This document shows, in pieces, positions 1-11,235 of a DNA stretch of 64,000 bases. A model generated the notes under the pieces. That model did not search any database, was not told where the DNA came from, and saw only the letters and a list, made by a program, of their open reading frames with translations. This DNA comes from a cyanobacterium endosymbiont of Rhopalodia gibberula (lineage in GTDB: Bacteria; Cyanobacteriota; Cyanobacteriia; Cyanobacteriales; Microcystaceae), in assembly GCF_003574135.1 (NCBI RefSeq), contig NZ_AP018341.1, positions 2,765,740 through 2,829,739 on the forward strand, given 5' to 3'. The position numbers and the translations under genes were made by a program. How positions within the stretch are numbered: position 1 is the stretch's first letter; the number at the start of each line of letters is the position of its first letter.

Positions 1-386
1 ACACTTTATGTTTTTTTGGAAAAACCCTAGGGTTCGGTTAAACCTCCTACTAAAAAAACATGAAAGAAAGGGATGCTACAGTTTCTAATTTAATTAGGCA
101 AAAATCTAGTGTTATTAAGCCTAAATATCGGTAATATTATTTATTTTGGACAAATACGAGTCTTAAACCTGCAATGCAGCCAGTGGTATTTTTTGTGATG
201 TTGTTATTTATTTAGATATACGATAATGGGTATTTTACCATCCGTTTAAGAAGCTTTCATATCTTAAAATCAGCTTATAAAACAGAATTTGATAGAGTAA
301 TTCCAAAATTCTGAGGGTGCAAACAGGTTGAGCATTAATGTCAAACTGATAAACTAATTTTAAGTTCATGATGGGGTAAGATTAAG
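1..386. other. AT-rich spacer, no gene seen
   Basis: No reading frame of useful length and no RNA gene or clear hairpin was recognised in this stretch. It ends immediately before a small conserved-looking gene on the plus strand. Confidence 0.5.
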
Positions 387-671
387 ATGAAAGACATAAA
401 ACAAACAATAGTTAAACAACAACAAGAGCAAATTACCTATCCTAATTTACCTCTAGCAGTGTATCGAGAATTAGCGGCTCATTTACAACAAGTCAAAGGA
501 GTGACCACTAAGTTAATTCCTCAACAGTCAGAAAGATTTGATTATGCTAAAAGTCAAGTGGAAACCTTACTAATTCAGTATCCAAGTTCCCTTGATATCC
601 TAGAAAAATACCAGATCAAAAGAATTTTAGACTATTATGCTAAAGTTCATGGAGCCTATGAGCGGAAGTAG
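387..671 (+). CDS. small conserved protein of unknown function
   Basis: This 94-residue protein is mostly helical and charged, with no signal peptide, membrane segment or metal motif visible. The composition (balanced K/E/Q, few rare residues) and an ATG start behind a purine-rich stretch look like a genuine gene rather than chance. I do not recognise a characterised family; it resembles the short cytoplasmic hypothetical proteins common in cyanobacteria. It stands alone, convergent with rodA, and the roughly 150-bp spacer between them shows no obvious terminator. No function is assigned. Confidence 0.6.
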   Translation: MKDIKQTIVKQQQEQITYPNLPLAVYRELAAHLQQVKGVTTKLIPQQSERFDYAKSQVETLLIQYPSSLDILEKYQIKRILDYYAKVHGAYERK

Positions 672-827
672 TTAAATAGCTACTTTAAAAAGTTTTTTAC
701 CCTTTACTTCTTTTCTTCGAGCGAAAAAATATTAGGTAAGTTTATTGTAAAAATTTATTTTTTTTCGTTGAATAAAAGACATTAAACTAAATTAATCAAA
801 TATCAACTAAGAGCTGTTAGTTGATAA

Positions 828-2081
828 CTAGAGTCTTTTCTGGGTACGATAATTAGCGACAGATTCCACCAAACCTAGAGCAATAAAATTAGTTAGTAAG
901 GCTGATCTACCATAACTTAACCAGGGCAAAGGAATTCCCGTAATAGGAGCTAAGCCCACTGTCATGCATATATTAACAACAACCTGAAATGCGATCATTG
1001 ATAACATTCCAACAGCTAATAAAGACCCGAAGTTTTCTTTAGCCTGGCAGGCAATGATTACTAAGCGAAAACAAATTAGCCAAAAGGCAAATAAAACACA
1101 AATACTGCCGATAAAACCGAACTCTTCTCCGACTGCTGCAAAAATAAAGTCCGTATGTTGTTCAGGAATAAAATTTAGTTGAGTTTGAGTTCCTTGGTGC
1201 AGTCCCCGTCCCCATAATTCTCCCGAACCAATAGCAATGCGGGACTGAATTAACTGATAACCTCCCCCGAGGGGGTTTTTTTCTGGCTCCAAGAAAAGAG
1301 TTAGACGGTCCTTTTGGTAGTCTTGGAGTAATCTCCATAACACACCACTTAATTGTCCTGCTACTATATTAACAGCGACCGCCCCCATGGCAAAAACAAA
1401 ACGCAAGGGTAAAGTAAACCAAGCAATTGACCCCATGATCGCTGTCCAAATAATCCAACCCAGGGGCAAGACATTGACTAACATCGCAGAAACCAGAGGA
1501 GATAGAATTAGAATGAGCCATCCTGGGTGCATGTTTGCCCAATACAGCATGCCCAAAGTAATTGCTGTAAAAACTAACCCTGTCCCTAAATCTGGTTGTA
1601 ACATGATCAGCACCCAAGGAACTGCCGTTACCGCAAAAATTCTTAAGACAGCTGGGATTGTTGTGGCTTGTCTTTCATGTAACAGAGCTCCTAAAGTAAT
1701 AATTAGACCGACTTTAGCAAATTCTGAAGGTTGAATATTAAAGCTACCAATACTAATCCAACTTTGCGCTCCATTAGCAGCTACTCCAATGATAATCACC
1801 GCAATGAGAGAAATATTGGTGATAGCATAGGTTACCCAATGCAACTGTATAAGAGGTTCATATCTCCAGCGAGCTAACGTCAAAGTGATTACTAACCCTA
1901 TTATTCCAAAAACCCAATGTTGCCACCAATCTACCGAGCCTTCTAGAAGTTCGGTACTGCGGATCATCAACCCCCCTAAACTGGTTAAACCGACAATTAA
2001 AAACATTAATAGCCAATCAACTTGGGCTAGGTTATATAACCACAAAGGTAAACGTCGTCTTTTAGAAAGTCTAGGTATCAT
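828..2081 (-). CDS. rodA: rod-shape determining SEDS glycosyltransferase RodA
   Basis: Integral membrane SEDS-family peptidoglycan polymerase that works with a class B PBP in cell elongation. The 417-residue protein has about ten hydrophobic segments. It carries the family features: the W-x-x-I-G...QPSEF-K block (about residue 107 onward), the D-R-L-T-L-F-L motif followed by the GGYQ-x-x-QS stretch, and the loop with H-TDFIFA-x-x-GEE-G. Length is normal for RodA/FtsW. RodA is preferred over FtsW from overall similarity and the lack of neighbouring division genes. The start follows a GGAG-like sequence (AGGAG read on the minus strand). It is just downstream of mrp in the same direction (41 bp), so the two may be co-transcribed. 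Retention implies the cell still builds a wall. Confidence 0.9.
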   Translation of the reverse strand: MIPRLSKRRRLPLWLYNLAQVDWLLMFLIVGLTSLGGLMIRSTELLEGSVDWWQHWVFGIIGLVITLTLARWRYEPLIQLHWVTYAITNISLIAVIIIGVAANGAQSWISIGSFNIQPSEFAKVGLIITLGALLHERQATTIPAVLRIFAVTAVPWVLIMLQPDLGTGLVFTAITLGMLYWANMHPGWLILILSPLVSAMLVNVLPLGWIIWTAIMGSIAWFTLPLRFVFAMGAVAVNIVAGQLSGVLWRLLQDYQKDRLTLFLEPEKNPLGGGYQLIQSRIAIGSGELWGRGLHQGTQTQLNFIPEQHTDFIFAAVGEEFGFIGSICVLFAFWLICFRLVIIACQAKENFGSLLAVGMLSMIAFQVVVNICMTVGLAPITGIPLPWLSYGRSALLTNFIALGLVESVANYRTQKRL

Positions 2082-2121
2082 TTAGGACAACTCCTCTCAT
2101 CATTTAAAATAGTTTATTAAT

Positions 2122-3183
2122 TTAGGTTAAAGCAGCTACCGATACCTTAGCAGCAATTTGTTGAGCGATTGAGGTTAATGCTTTAGCAGAGCCTGATTCA
2201 GGGGCAGCTATGACAATCGGAATTCCTTGATCTCCTCCTTCACGTAAGGCGATTTCGAGGGGAATACAACCTAGTAAGGGAACATTTAATTCTATAGAAG
2301 CCTTTTCACCCCCACCCGAACCAAAGAGATCGTAAATGCGATCAGGTAAGTCAGGGGGGATAAAATAGCTCATGTTTTCCACCAGTCCCAACACATTAAC
2401 CCCTAATTGTTGAAACATTTTTAGCCCACGACGAGCATCTAACAGGGATACGGTTTGAGGAGTGGTAACAATGACAACACCTGCCATAGGAACTGCTTGA
2501 GCGAGAGTTAATTGAGCGTCTCCAGTTCCTGGGGGCATATCTACCACTAAATAGTCTAAAGTTCCCCAATCAAATTGATAAAGAAATTGACGAATAATGC
2601 CATTTAGCATTGGACCACGCCAGATAACGGGTTGATCAGGGTCAATTAAAAAGCCCATGGACACTGTTTTTACCCCATAATTAAAGGCAGGCTCTAGGAC
2701 TTCTCCGTGATCCCCCTGTTTTACCTTAAATCCAGCGTTGGCTAATCCTAACATAATCGGAGCATTGGGACCGTAAATGTCAGCATCGAGTAAACCGACT
2801 TTGGCTCCCGTTTGGGCTAAAGCAACAGCTATATTTACCGCAACGGTGCTTTTCCCCACACCTCCTTTACCACTCGAAATAGCGATAATATTTTTGGTTC
2901 CAGCGACAGATTGTTGATTTGGTAACACTTTTTGTTGAGGGATTTCGGCGGTTACTTCTACCTCAACGGTTTTTACCCCCGGTAATTGTTTAACAGCTTT
3001 TTGACAATCTTCAACGATCAATTCTCTTAAAGGACAAGCAGGAGTAGTCAAGACTAGGGTAAAATTAACTTTGGAGCCATCAATGACTACATCGCGAATC
3101 ATGTTCAAGTCTACTAAGCTCTTTTGGAGTTCAGGGTCCTGAACTGAACGTAAGACTTCTAAAATTGATTTGGTATCGAACAT
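2122..3183 (-). CDS. mrp: Mrp/ApbC-family P-loop ATPase (Fe-S cluster carrier)
   Basis: Cytoplasmic ATPase of the Mrp/NBP35 family, proposed to carry or insert iron-sulfur clusters. Residues 1-80 form the MIP18/DUF59 domain with the PAC-P-L motif near residue 48. The deviant Walker A motif SGKGGVGKST is at 104-113, followed by the DADIYGPN and DMPPGTGD blocks typical of the family. The C-terminal CxxC found in many bacterial ApbC proteins is replaced by a Pro-Pro-Asp-rich stretch after NMSYF, which I believe is common in cyanobacterial members. Length (353) is normal. An Fe-S carrier would suit a cell with a heavy Fe-S demand, though nothing here links it specifically to nitrogenase. Confidence 0.92.
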   Translation of the reverse strand: MFDTKSILEVLRSVQDPELQKSLVDLNMIRDVVIDGSKVNFTLVLTTPACPLRELIVEDCQKAVKQLPGVKTVEVEVTAEIPQQKVLPNQQSVAGTKNIIAISSGKGGVGKSTVAVNIAVALAQTGAKVGLLDADIYGPNAPIMLGLANAGFKVKQGDHGEVLEPAFNYGVKTVSMGFLIDPDQPVIWRGPMLNGIIRQFLYQFDWGTLDYLVVDMPPGTGDAQLTLAQAVPMAGVVIVTTPQTVSLLDARRGLKMFQQLGVNVLGLVENMSYFIPPDLPDRIYDLFGSGGGEKASIELNVPLLGCIPLEIALREGGDQGIPIVIAAPESGSAKALTSIAQQIAAKVSVAALT

Positions 3184-3308
3184 TATAATTTTAAGTTCTC
3201 CTTGTAAGGCAATGTTAAGGATTTTTTATACTGCACTTAGGAAGATGTTAACGGTTTTAGGGACACAGATGTTTGATAGTAAGTAGGTGGGACTAGGATA
3301 AATAGGAC

Positions 3309-3690
3309 TTGAAAGCACTAGTCAAAAAGAAAAAATCTTATCAGGGTAAAGTAAGAGCAAATATGTTTTGCCTGAAAATAGGGTGTGTGAAATTTTACCA
3401 ATCCTCTCAAAAAACGTACCAATCAAATAAAAGGGTAATTTATAACGATTTTTTTAAACCCTCATGGAGTATCAAAACTATTAAAATGAGTTACTTTATG
3501 CAAAAAAGTTGTGGAACACCTAGGCTGGATGTTAAATTGGAAGAAATTATTACCTATTTTGATTAAGTAACAGTAGAAGGTATCAATAATAAATTGAAGT
3601 TGATTGAAACGAGAGCTTATAGATTCATAAATTTTGTTGATTTTTAACTTCGAAGTTTTCTGACCTAACTTACTAGTCAATTCTATGTCA
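3309..3690 (+). mobile_element. decayed ISL3-family transposase, 3' fragment (copy A)
   Basis: Translation on the plus strand ends in the ISL3-transposase C-terminal signature: an EEIITYFD stretch, an in-frame TAA, then TVEGINNKLKLIETRAY and R-F-I-N-F, with a second stop close behind. This is the expected VEGINNKLKLIKRR-Y-F-R-N-F region of the family. Only the last third of the transposase is present, and it is interrupted by stops. The same region recurs in worse condition near 32.9 kb and 55.3 kb. The short plus-strand frames after it (to about 3915) show nothing recognisable. Confidence 0.75.
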
Positions 3691-4032
3691 TCAGTTAGGT
3701 ATAGTTCAGATTATATAATGTTATCTCTTCGTTTAATGGTCTTCCTAATAATCGGACTAGAAAAAAAATTTAGGTTAAGTAAAGCTCAAAAAGTTTCTCA
3801 AAGAACACGAGATAAAGCTAGTGTAATACATAAAGAAGATGTATATAAATTTGCGATAGCAGTTATAGGAGTCATCAAATTACGTTCAGGACAAAAGAGT
3901 TTTAGAAGTTATTAACCAGTAATTTACTCTACTAGAATTATGAAGAACCTGTATTTCTTACGTAATAAGTTTCAAATTATCAATAATCAATGAAAAAAGA
4001 CATAACATTGGTTCAATACTTCTTAAAATCAG
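3691..4032. other. spacer with no recognisable gene
   Basis: A 76-codon frame (3685-3915) exists here but its translation resembles no family, and the base composition matches the surrounding decayed DNA. It may be flanking sequence of the ISL3 remnant or an unrelated gene relic. Confidence 0.4.
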
Positions 4033-4632
4033 TTAAATATTTTTTTCTTTAGATAAAACAAATACATTACCTTCATTCCCTCTTCCTACTCGAAGATCCT
4101 CATCTAAATAAGTAATTTCTAACCATCCCTGTTGTTCTTGACTTTCGATATTGAAATCCAGAGGAAAAAACTTTTTTCCTACTTCAATATCTTCAATTAA
4201 TTGGTTAGGTGATCGATATCCTAATAACCTTTGGGAACCAATAATATAACGTTCAAACTTAACATTAACTCGCCTGTCAGAGACGACTTCAAATCTAGCT
4301 ATAACACTCACTAATCCTTCTAAAAAAGGTACTCCAATAATTTCAGCAATATTGTAAAGTTTCCCGTCAGCCATGCGAAGACATTGATAAATTTGTCCTA
4401 ATTGCAATACGGGAAGGCGATCAAGTCCTAAAATTCCTTTACTCGTTGTATAGAGTAACCGCCAATTTCCATCGAGTAATTCTTTTGCTTCTAGAGTTTG
4501 AGGGGTGGGGTTATGATCTTCAAGTTGTTCTAAGTCCGAGAGAATTCTTACCCGATCCATTTCCGTTGCTAATAACCCTCGATTTTTGCCGGCGATCGCT
4601 TCTAACAGTCTTGCTTTCTCATTCATTCTCAA
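4033..4632 (-). CDS. PAP/fibrillin (plastid lipid-associated) family protein
   Basis: A 199-residue protein of the PAP/fibrillin family, lipocalin-like proteins of cyanobacteria and plastids thought to bind lipophilic molecules at thylakoid membranes or plastoglobules. Family features seen are the N-terminal helix (K-A-R-L-L-E-A-I), the W-R-L-L-Y-T-T-S block near residue 57, and the C-terminal W-L-E-I-T-Y-L-D-E-D-L-R-V-GRG-NEG-VFVL stretch with the conserved Asp-Arg-Gly. No signal peptide is seen. Length is normal. It lies about 90 bp downstream of pcyA on the same strand and may share a transcript. Retention of this photosynthesis-associated family in a reducing genome is notable. Confidence 0.85.
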   Translation of the reverse strand: MRMNEKARLLEAIAGKNRGLLATEMDRVRILSDLEQLEDHNPTPQTLEAKELLDGNWRLLYTTSKGILGLDRLPVLQLGQIYQCLRMADGKLYNIAEIIGVPFLEGLVSVIARFEVVSDRRVNVKFERYIIGSQRLLGYRSPNQLIEDIEVGKKFFPLDFNIESQEQQGWLEITYLDEDLRVGRGNEGNVFVLSKEKNI

Positions 4633-4722
4633 ATATTTCCTCTAATTAATTCTTGGTAGGAAGTTATATATTTTTAACTAAAAACTTCTTTCGCTATCTT
4701 TTTAGAGTTACTTTTTAAGAGT

Positions 4723-5469
4723 TTATTTATCTTTGGTAGGTAGGTCAAACAACACTTGGGTCATATATTTATTAGCCCATTTTTTACCAAAAGCTTTTTC
4801 TAGAACCCGACGGGTTTTACCATTTTGTTGTTGTTTTGTACAATAGTAATGCTGTCCAGCTAAGTTAGACATTTGCTGTTTACTAGAAACAGTCTGAGAA
4901 TCCACCGCAGTTTGACAGTGAATCTTCAAAAATTCAACCACACGGGACAAGAATTGAGTTTCTTCTTCTGGGTCAGTTGGACGAATAAATAAACAATAGT
5001 CAGAGAAAATATCGCCCCATGCGGGTAGTCCATGGGATTCAGAAAACTCTAAAACTGGTGATTGGGATAGGGCTTGATGGTATTCTGAAGAAAGAGTAAG
5101 TTCTCGGTTAGCGGGAGATAAATCCACGATCGCCACACTTACTTTTCTAGGACCCGCTACTATATCACAACCGAACATAGGTAGAGAATAACTCGGATGA
5201 GGAAACATCACACAATGAAGAATATCCAATTCCTGTCCTACTTTTGCGAATTCCAAATGGAGTTTACGGAACTGAGGAGTTTTATAGCATTTATTTTCAA
5301 TCACCACCTTTTTCCTTCCGAGTTTTCCTTCCACATGTCCTAACCCGTCGGGTAATTCATAGGAAATTAGGGGAAAATACTGTTCCCAATGACATTCGAT
5401 GATATCAGCGAGTAGTCTTATCAAGGGGTTGAGTTGGGAGAGAACAGAAACGGGCGAAGTGTCTAACAT
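4723..5469 (-). CDS. pcyA: phycocyanobilin:ferredoxin oxidoreductase
   Basis: PcyA reduces biliverdin IXalpha to phycocyanobilin in two two-electron steps using ferredoxin; the product is the chromophore of phycobiliproteins and cyanobacterial phytochromes. The 248-residue protein has normal length. The catalytic pair is intact: a His at residue 85 in the LHCVMFPHP segment and an Asp at 102 in PMFGCDIVAG, with the 17-residue spacing of His88/Asp105 in the studied Synechocystis enzyme. A GLPAWGDIFSDYC segment and the Y-Y-C-T-K-Q-Q-Q-N-x-K-T-RR C-terminal helix also fit. The gene looks fully functional, so a bilin is probably still made. No haem oxygenase or phycobiliprotein gene is in the window. 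Confidence 0.93.
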   Translation of the reverse strand: MLDTSPVSVLSQLNPLIRLLADIIECHWEQYFPLISYELPDGLGHVEGKLGRKKVVIENKCYKTPQFRKLHLEFAKVGQELDILHCVMFPHPSYSLPMFGCDIVAGPRKVSVAIVDLSPANRELTLSSEYHQALSQSPVLEFSESHGLPAWGDIFSDYCLFIRPTDPEEETQFLSRVVEFLKIHCQTAVDSQTVSSKQQMSNLAGQHYYCTKQQQNGKTRRVLEKAFGKKWANKYMTQVLFDLPTKDK

Positions 5470-5705
5470 ACCGCTTACTAGCTACGATTTTCGAATAATT
5501 GGCGATGAGTGCTACACAAGGCAAGATTTATCCAAACAATCCTCCATTAGCATCAAACTCAATTGTTGCAGCCTTGGCTATTCTAGCATTATGTTAAGAC
5601 ATTAATTCAGTGTTGTCCCTTAAACTTCGGTGTTTTTCTAGCATAAAATATTACTAGTAGTTTATTGATTAAACTGAATTAATCGTTATAGTATCTGGAG
5701 TTAAT

Positions 5706-5873
5706 ATGTTTGGATTAGGATCGACGGAAATAGTAGTTATTATCAGTGTTGCTTTATTGATTTTTGGTCCTAAAAAAATCCCTAAAATTGGATCTACTTT
5801 GGGAAAAACTTGGCGAAAATTTAAAGATGAAGTTAATCCTTCCGAGGATGATTATTTTGATGACAAAAATTGA
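5706..5873 (+). CDS. tatA: twin-arginine translocase subunit TatA/E
   Basis: This 55-codon gene lies in a short frame. It encodes MFGLGSTEIVVIISVALL, one membrane helix, then the FGPKKIPKIG hinge and an amphipathic helix (G-K-T-W-R-K-F-K-D-E), ending in an acidic tail with several Asp. That is the complete layout of a small TatA. A CTGGAG ribosome-binding site sits 5-6 bases before the ATG. TatA forms the pore for export of folded proteins with TatC. It is divergent from pcyA. Rieske proteins are typical Tat substrates, consistent with retained respiration. Confidence 0.88.
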   Translation: MFGLGSTEIVVIISVALLIFGPKKIPKIGSTLGKTWRKFKDEVNPSEDDYFDDKN

Positions 5874-8047
<2,174 letters not shown>

Positions 8048-8084
8048 AGACTTAAATTACTTAGGCTTTGATTGATTTATTTTG

Positions 8085-8114
8085 CCCACCTCGAAAGGTG
8101 GGTTTGTTCTTTTT
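8085..8114 (+). terminator. Rho-independent terminator of eno
   Basis: A 7-bp perfect stem (CCCACCT / AGGTGGG) with a CGAA tetraloop is followed by a T-rich run (TTTGTTCTTTTT). It lies 38 bp after the eno stop codon and is one of the few classical GC-stem terminators in this AT-rich window. Confidence 0.85.
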
Positions 8115-8164
8115 ATAAATTTTTATACTTAAAAGGCATACACGAAAAATACATCCAACGTAGA

Positions 8165-8265
8165 ACCCCAAACTCATAAAATTGTAGGGTGTATTGACAT
8201 AACGCAATATACTAAAAAACTATTTAGGTGCATTACGGCATAAAGAAAGGAGAGAAACTCTCCAA
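8165..8265. repeat. degenerate cyanobacterial interspersed palindromic repeat (possible)
   Basis: The segment containing TAGGGTGTATTGACATAACG and, slightly later, TAGGTGCATTACGGCATAA resembles the dispersed repeats with a GGTGCGTTACG-type core found between genes in many cyanobacteria. Here two half-matching cores point the same way with several substitutions, as expected for a decayed copy. It lies between eno and the convergent PBP gene. Confidence 0.35.
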
Positions 8266-8340
8266 AAAATTGGATTTTGCTTAACGTTCCTTACTTAATG
8301 TTTTGCCTAGGTCAGGTATCCTGATTCCTCACTTAGGTAT

Positions 8341-10761
8341 TCAATCAGCTTTACGTGATGCAGGAGGAGCTGGAGGTGCAAATTCAGCCTTAGGAGTAGG
8401 ACTGGGCTTTATAGTACCACTAGGGGCACCAAGAGGATTAGAAACAAGGGGTTGAGTTTTGGACGTAACTGTTGTTTGTGGGGGAGGACTCGATGGAGTA
8501 ACTGACTGTTGTCTTGTCTGAGTTGGATCTGCTTGTTGAAAACGATTGTAGACGCGCTGACGGCGAATTACGGTTTGTTTTCTGCGACGGTTACTGAGCA
8601 TAGACCTTGAACGCGACGATCCAGATCGTGTAGCCACTGTATATGATTTCTCTTTCGGGCTGATGGGTTCGGACTTGATGATTGGTTTACGTCCTTTGAT
8701 ATCGGGAACAAGCGGAAAAGACTCAATGGGGGTACCCTTAACGGCTTCCTTCATAAATTCTTTCCAAATAGCTGCAGCTGTGGTACTTGATCCCCTCGTG
8801 GGACGGTTATTGTCGTTCCCTAACCACACACCCGCTGTTAACTGGGGAATATAGCCAATAAACCATAAATCCCTGGCTTTATCAGAGGTTCCCGTTTTTC
8901 CTGCTACCGGTCGCTTTCCTAATTGAGCAGAGGTTCCGGTTCCTCCAGTAACTACCCCCTGTAGCATAGAAGTCATAACGGCAGTGGTATCGGAGTCGAT
9001 CACTTCTTTAGGAGGAAATTTAGCTTGATATATAATCTGCCCGTGACGATCAAGAACGCGATTAATACCGTGAGCGCGTTGATGAATACCGAAGTTGGCT
9101 AAAGTTCCATAAGCACTGGTTAATTCGAGTAAATTAACTTCCCAGGCTCCCAATGCTAAGGAATAGGTCGGTTTTAACTCCGATTCAATACCCATCTTTT
9201 TTGCAATTTCAATGATGGGGTTCCATCCCACTTTTACCAATGTTTGAACGGCTACCACATTTAATGAAGAGGCGAGGGCCTTACGGATGGAAACAGGAAC
9301 GCCGCTATAGCGATCACCATAATTTTCTGGTCGATAACCATCAACTATGTAGGGAGAGTTTTGGAAGGTTTGGTCAGGTGAAAGTCCGGCAGCGATCGCG
9401 GTAGCATAAACAAAAGTTTTAAAGGTAGACCCTGGTTGACGTTGAGCTTGAGTCACCCGATTATATTGATGATTTTTGTAGTCTTTTCCCCCAACCATTA
9501 CTTTAATTTGTCCGTTACGAGGATCAACCGCCGTTAATGCTGCTTGTTTAAATCCTTGCCATCGACCATATTCTGTCACGGCTTTTTCAATAGCGGCTTC
9601 GGCGGCTTCTTGCCATTGATTATTGAGGGTGGTTTCTACCACAATCCCTCCCTGTTGCAACACCTCTTTAGAGAGATATTTCGGCAATTGAAGTTGAATA
9701 TAATCGGTAAAATAGGGAGCTTTTCGTTTTAGCCGTTTGGGTTTACTGGGTTTTAGGACAATGGGGTCAGCAATTGCTTCTTTTACTTGGGAAGCACTAA
9801 TAAAGCCCTTAATTTCCATTCTTTGTAGTACGAGGTTTCGGCGTTCGATAGTGGCTGCCTTGTTCTGGATAGGAGAATAAACACTGGGAGCAGGTACAAT
9901 TCCTGCTAGGGTCGCCGCTTCAGCTATAGTTAGTTGCTCGATAGGTTTACTAAAATAGACCCAAGCTGCATCAGCAACCCCATAGGCTCCAGAGCCTAGA
10001 TAAACCAAATTGAGATAATGTTCTAAGATTTGGTCTTTAGTCAATTTTCTTTCTATTTTCTGAGCCAAGCGCATTTCCTTGATTTTTCTGACTACGTTGA
10101 TTTCCTGGTTCAAGAAAACAATGCGTGCTAGTTGTTGGGTGATCGTGCTTCCTCCTTCCACTACTTCTCCCGCCAGTAAGTTAGAAAAAGCTGCACGAAT
10201 AACTCCATGGATATCAACCCCTCGATGATTCTTAAAGCGATGATCTTCACTGGCAATAAATGCTTGAATAACTAGGTCAGGAATCTGCCAAATTTTTAGT
10301 TTTTCATGAGTAACTGGACCTACTTCTTTAAGAATAATCCCATCAGATGATTTAATGATTAAGGTTTTAGGAGGAGAATAGGTAAGGACTTCTTCAACTG
10401 GTTCTGTGATACTACTTTCAAGTAGATATATGCCATATCCTAGGGCAATCACACCACTACTGGCTCCTAATCCTATTCCAAACAACAGACAAAATTTTGG
10501 ATCATAGCTTATAGAGACAATTCGTTTGACAGAATAATTAATAAAGGTTTGGGACATCTCTTGACATAAGCTAACCAATTGAGGCAAAGTCTTAAAGATT
10601 TTTACTGAGAAACTGATTTCAGGTTGGCTTTTATCTTGGCAAGACTCACTTTCATCAGAGTCACTACCTAGACATTGATTTGTCTCTTCAAGGTTGTTTG
10701 ATTTTAAGTGCAGAATTTGATCTATTTTCTCCCTAAACTTTGACCCTAATTGATTAAACAC
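8341..10761 (-). CDS. class A penicillin-binding protein (PBP1A/1B type)
   Basis: Bifunctional peptidoglycan synthase, 806 residues. A cytoplasmic N-terminal region of about 90 residues precedes one membrane anchor (about 90-114). The GT51 glycosyltransferase domain follows, with catalytic Glu172 in SEDHRFKNH and the GGSTITQQLAR motif near 203-213. The transpeptidase domain has Ser445 in STFK, the SLN triad at 499-501 and KTG at 622-624. The C-terminal tail is rich in Ser, Pro, Thr and Arg and probably disordered in the periplasm. All catalytic residues are intact. With RodA this argues that the cell keeps an active peptidoglycan layer. The gene is convergent with eno. Confidence 0.93.
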   Translation of the reverse strand: MFNQLGSKFREKIDQILHLKSNNLEETNQCLGSDSDESESCQDKSQPEISFSVKIFKTLPQLVSLCQEMSQTFINYSVKRIVSISYDPKFCLLFGIGLGASSGVIALGYGIYLLESSITEPVEEVLTYSPPKTLIIKSSDGIILKEVGPVTHEKLKIWQIPDLVIQAFIASEDHRFKNHRGVDIHGVIRAAFSNLLAGEVVEGGSTITQQLARIVFLNQEINVVRKIKEMRLAQKIERKLTKDQILEHYLNLVYLGSGAYGVADAAWVYFSKPIEQLTIAEAATLAGIVPAPSVYSPIQNKAATIERRNLVLQRMEIKGFISASQVKEAIADPIVLKPSKPKRLKRKAPYFTDYIQLQLPKYLSKEVLQQGGIVVETTLNNQWQEAAEAAIEKAVTEYGRWQGFKQAALTAVDPRNGQIKVMVGGKDYKNHQYNRVTQAQRQPGSTFKTFVYATAIAAGLSPDQTFQNSPYIVDGYRPENYGDRYSGVPVSIRKALASSLNVVAVQTLVKVGWNPIIEIAKKMGIESELKPTYSLALGAWEVNLLELTSAYGTLANFGIHQRAHGINRVLDRHGQIIYQAKFPPKEVIDSDTTAVMTSMLQGVVTGGTGTSAQLGKRPVAGKTGTSDKARDLWFIGYIPQLTAGVWLGNDNNRPTRGSSTTAAAIWKEFMKEAVKGTPIESFPLVPDIKGRKPIIKSEPISPKEKSYTVATRSGSSRSRSMLSNRRRKQTVIRRQRVYNRFQQADPTQTRQQSVTPSSPPPQTTVTSKTQPLVSNPLGAPSGTIKPSPTPKAEFAPPAPPASRKAD

Positions 10762-11235
10762 GCCTACTCCTCACCAAATCTTAATAACGGGTGTGATCTA
10801 TCTAGATAATACATAATTTTTTGCTTAATGGATAAGTTATTGCCATTCATTTTAATCTATCGAGTTTAATTATAATTTTATTTCCCACCTATTAAATTAG
10901 ATTAATCTAATTTATAGATAATTGTTTCAGCTCTTCTATACTTGCTGTCAAAACAATCATAGTAAACACAAGCTCAAAATCTTGTCTTCTAAAGTTTTTA
11001 ATAAGACAATACTTATTTTTATAAACATCGAGTTTTTAGTATTGTAGAATACGGTTACAATAAAAGTGTTGAAAATTATTAGCCACTAATTTATAAAAAC
11101 TAATCTAGGAGGTCCATTATTTTTGTCTCTATATCAGAATAAATATTATTGGCAAAAAAAATAAAATTATTTTCTTTTAAAAAAAATTTATTCAGATTTA
11201 CATGTTTATTTTATCGTTATTTTTACAATACAAAT
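10762..11235. other. AT-rich spacer
   Basis: Only short runs without coding character are seen. The left part presumably contains the PBP promoter (minus strand); the right part adjoins the decayed 3' end of the fcl pseudogene. Confidence 0.45.
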
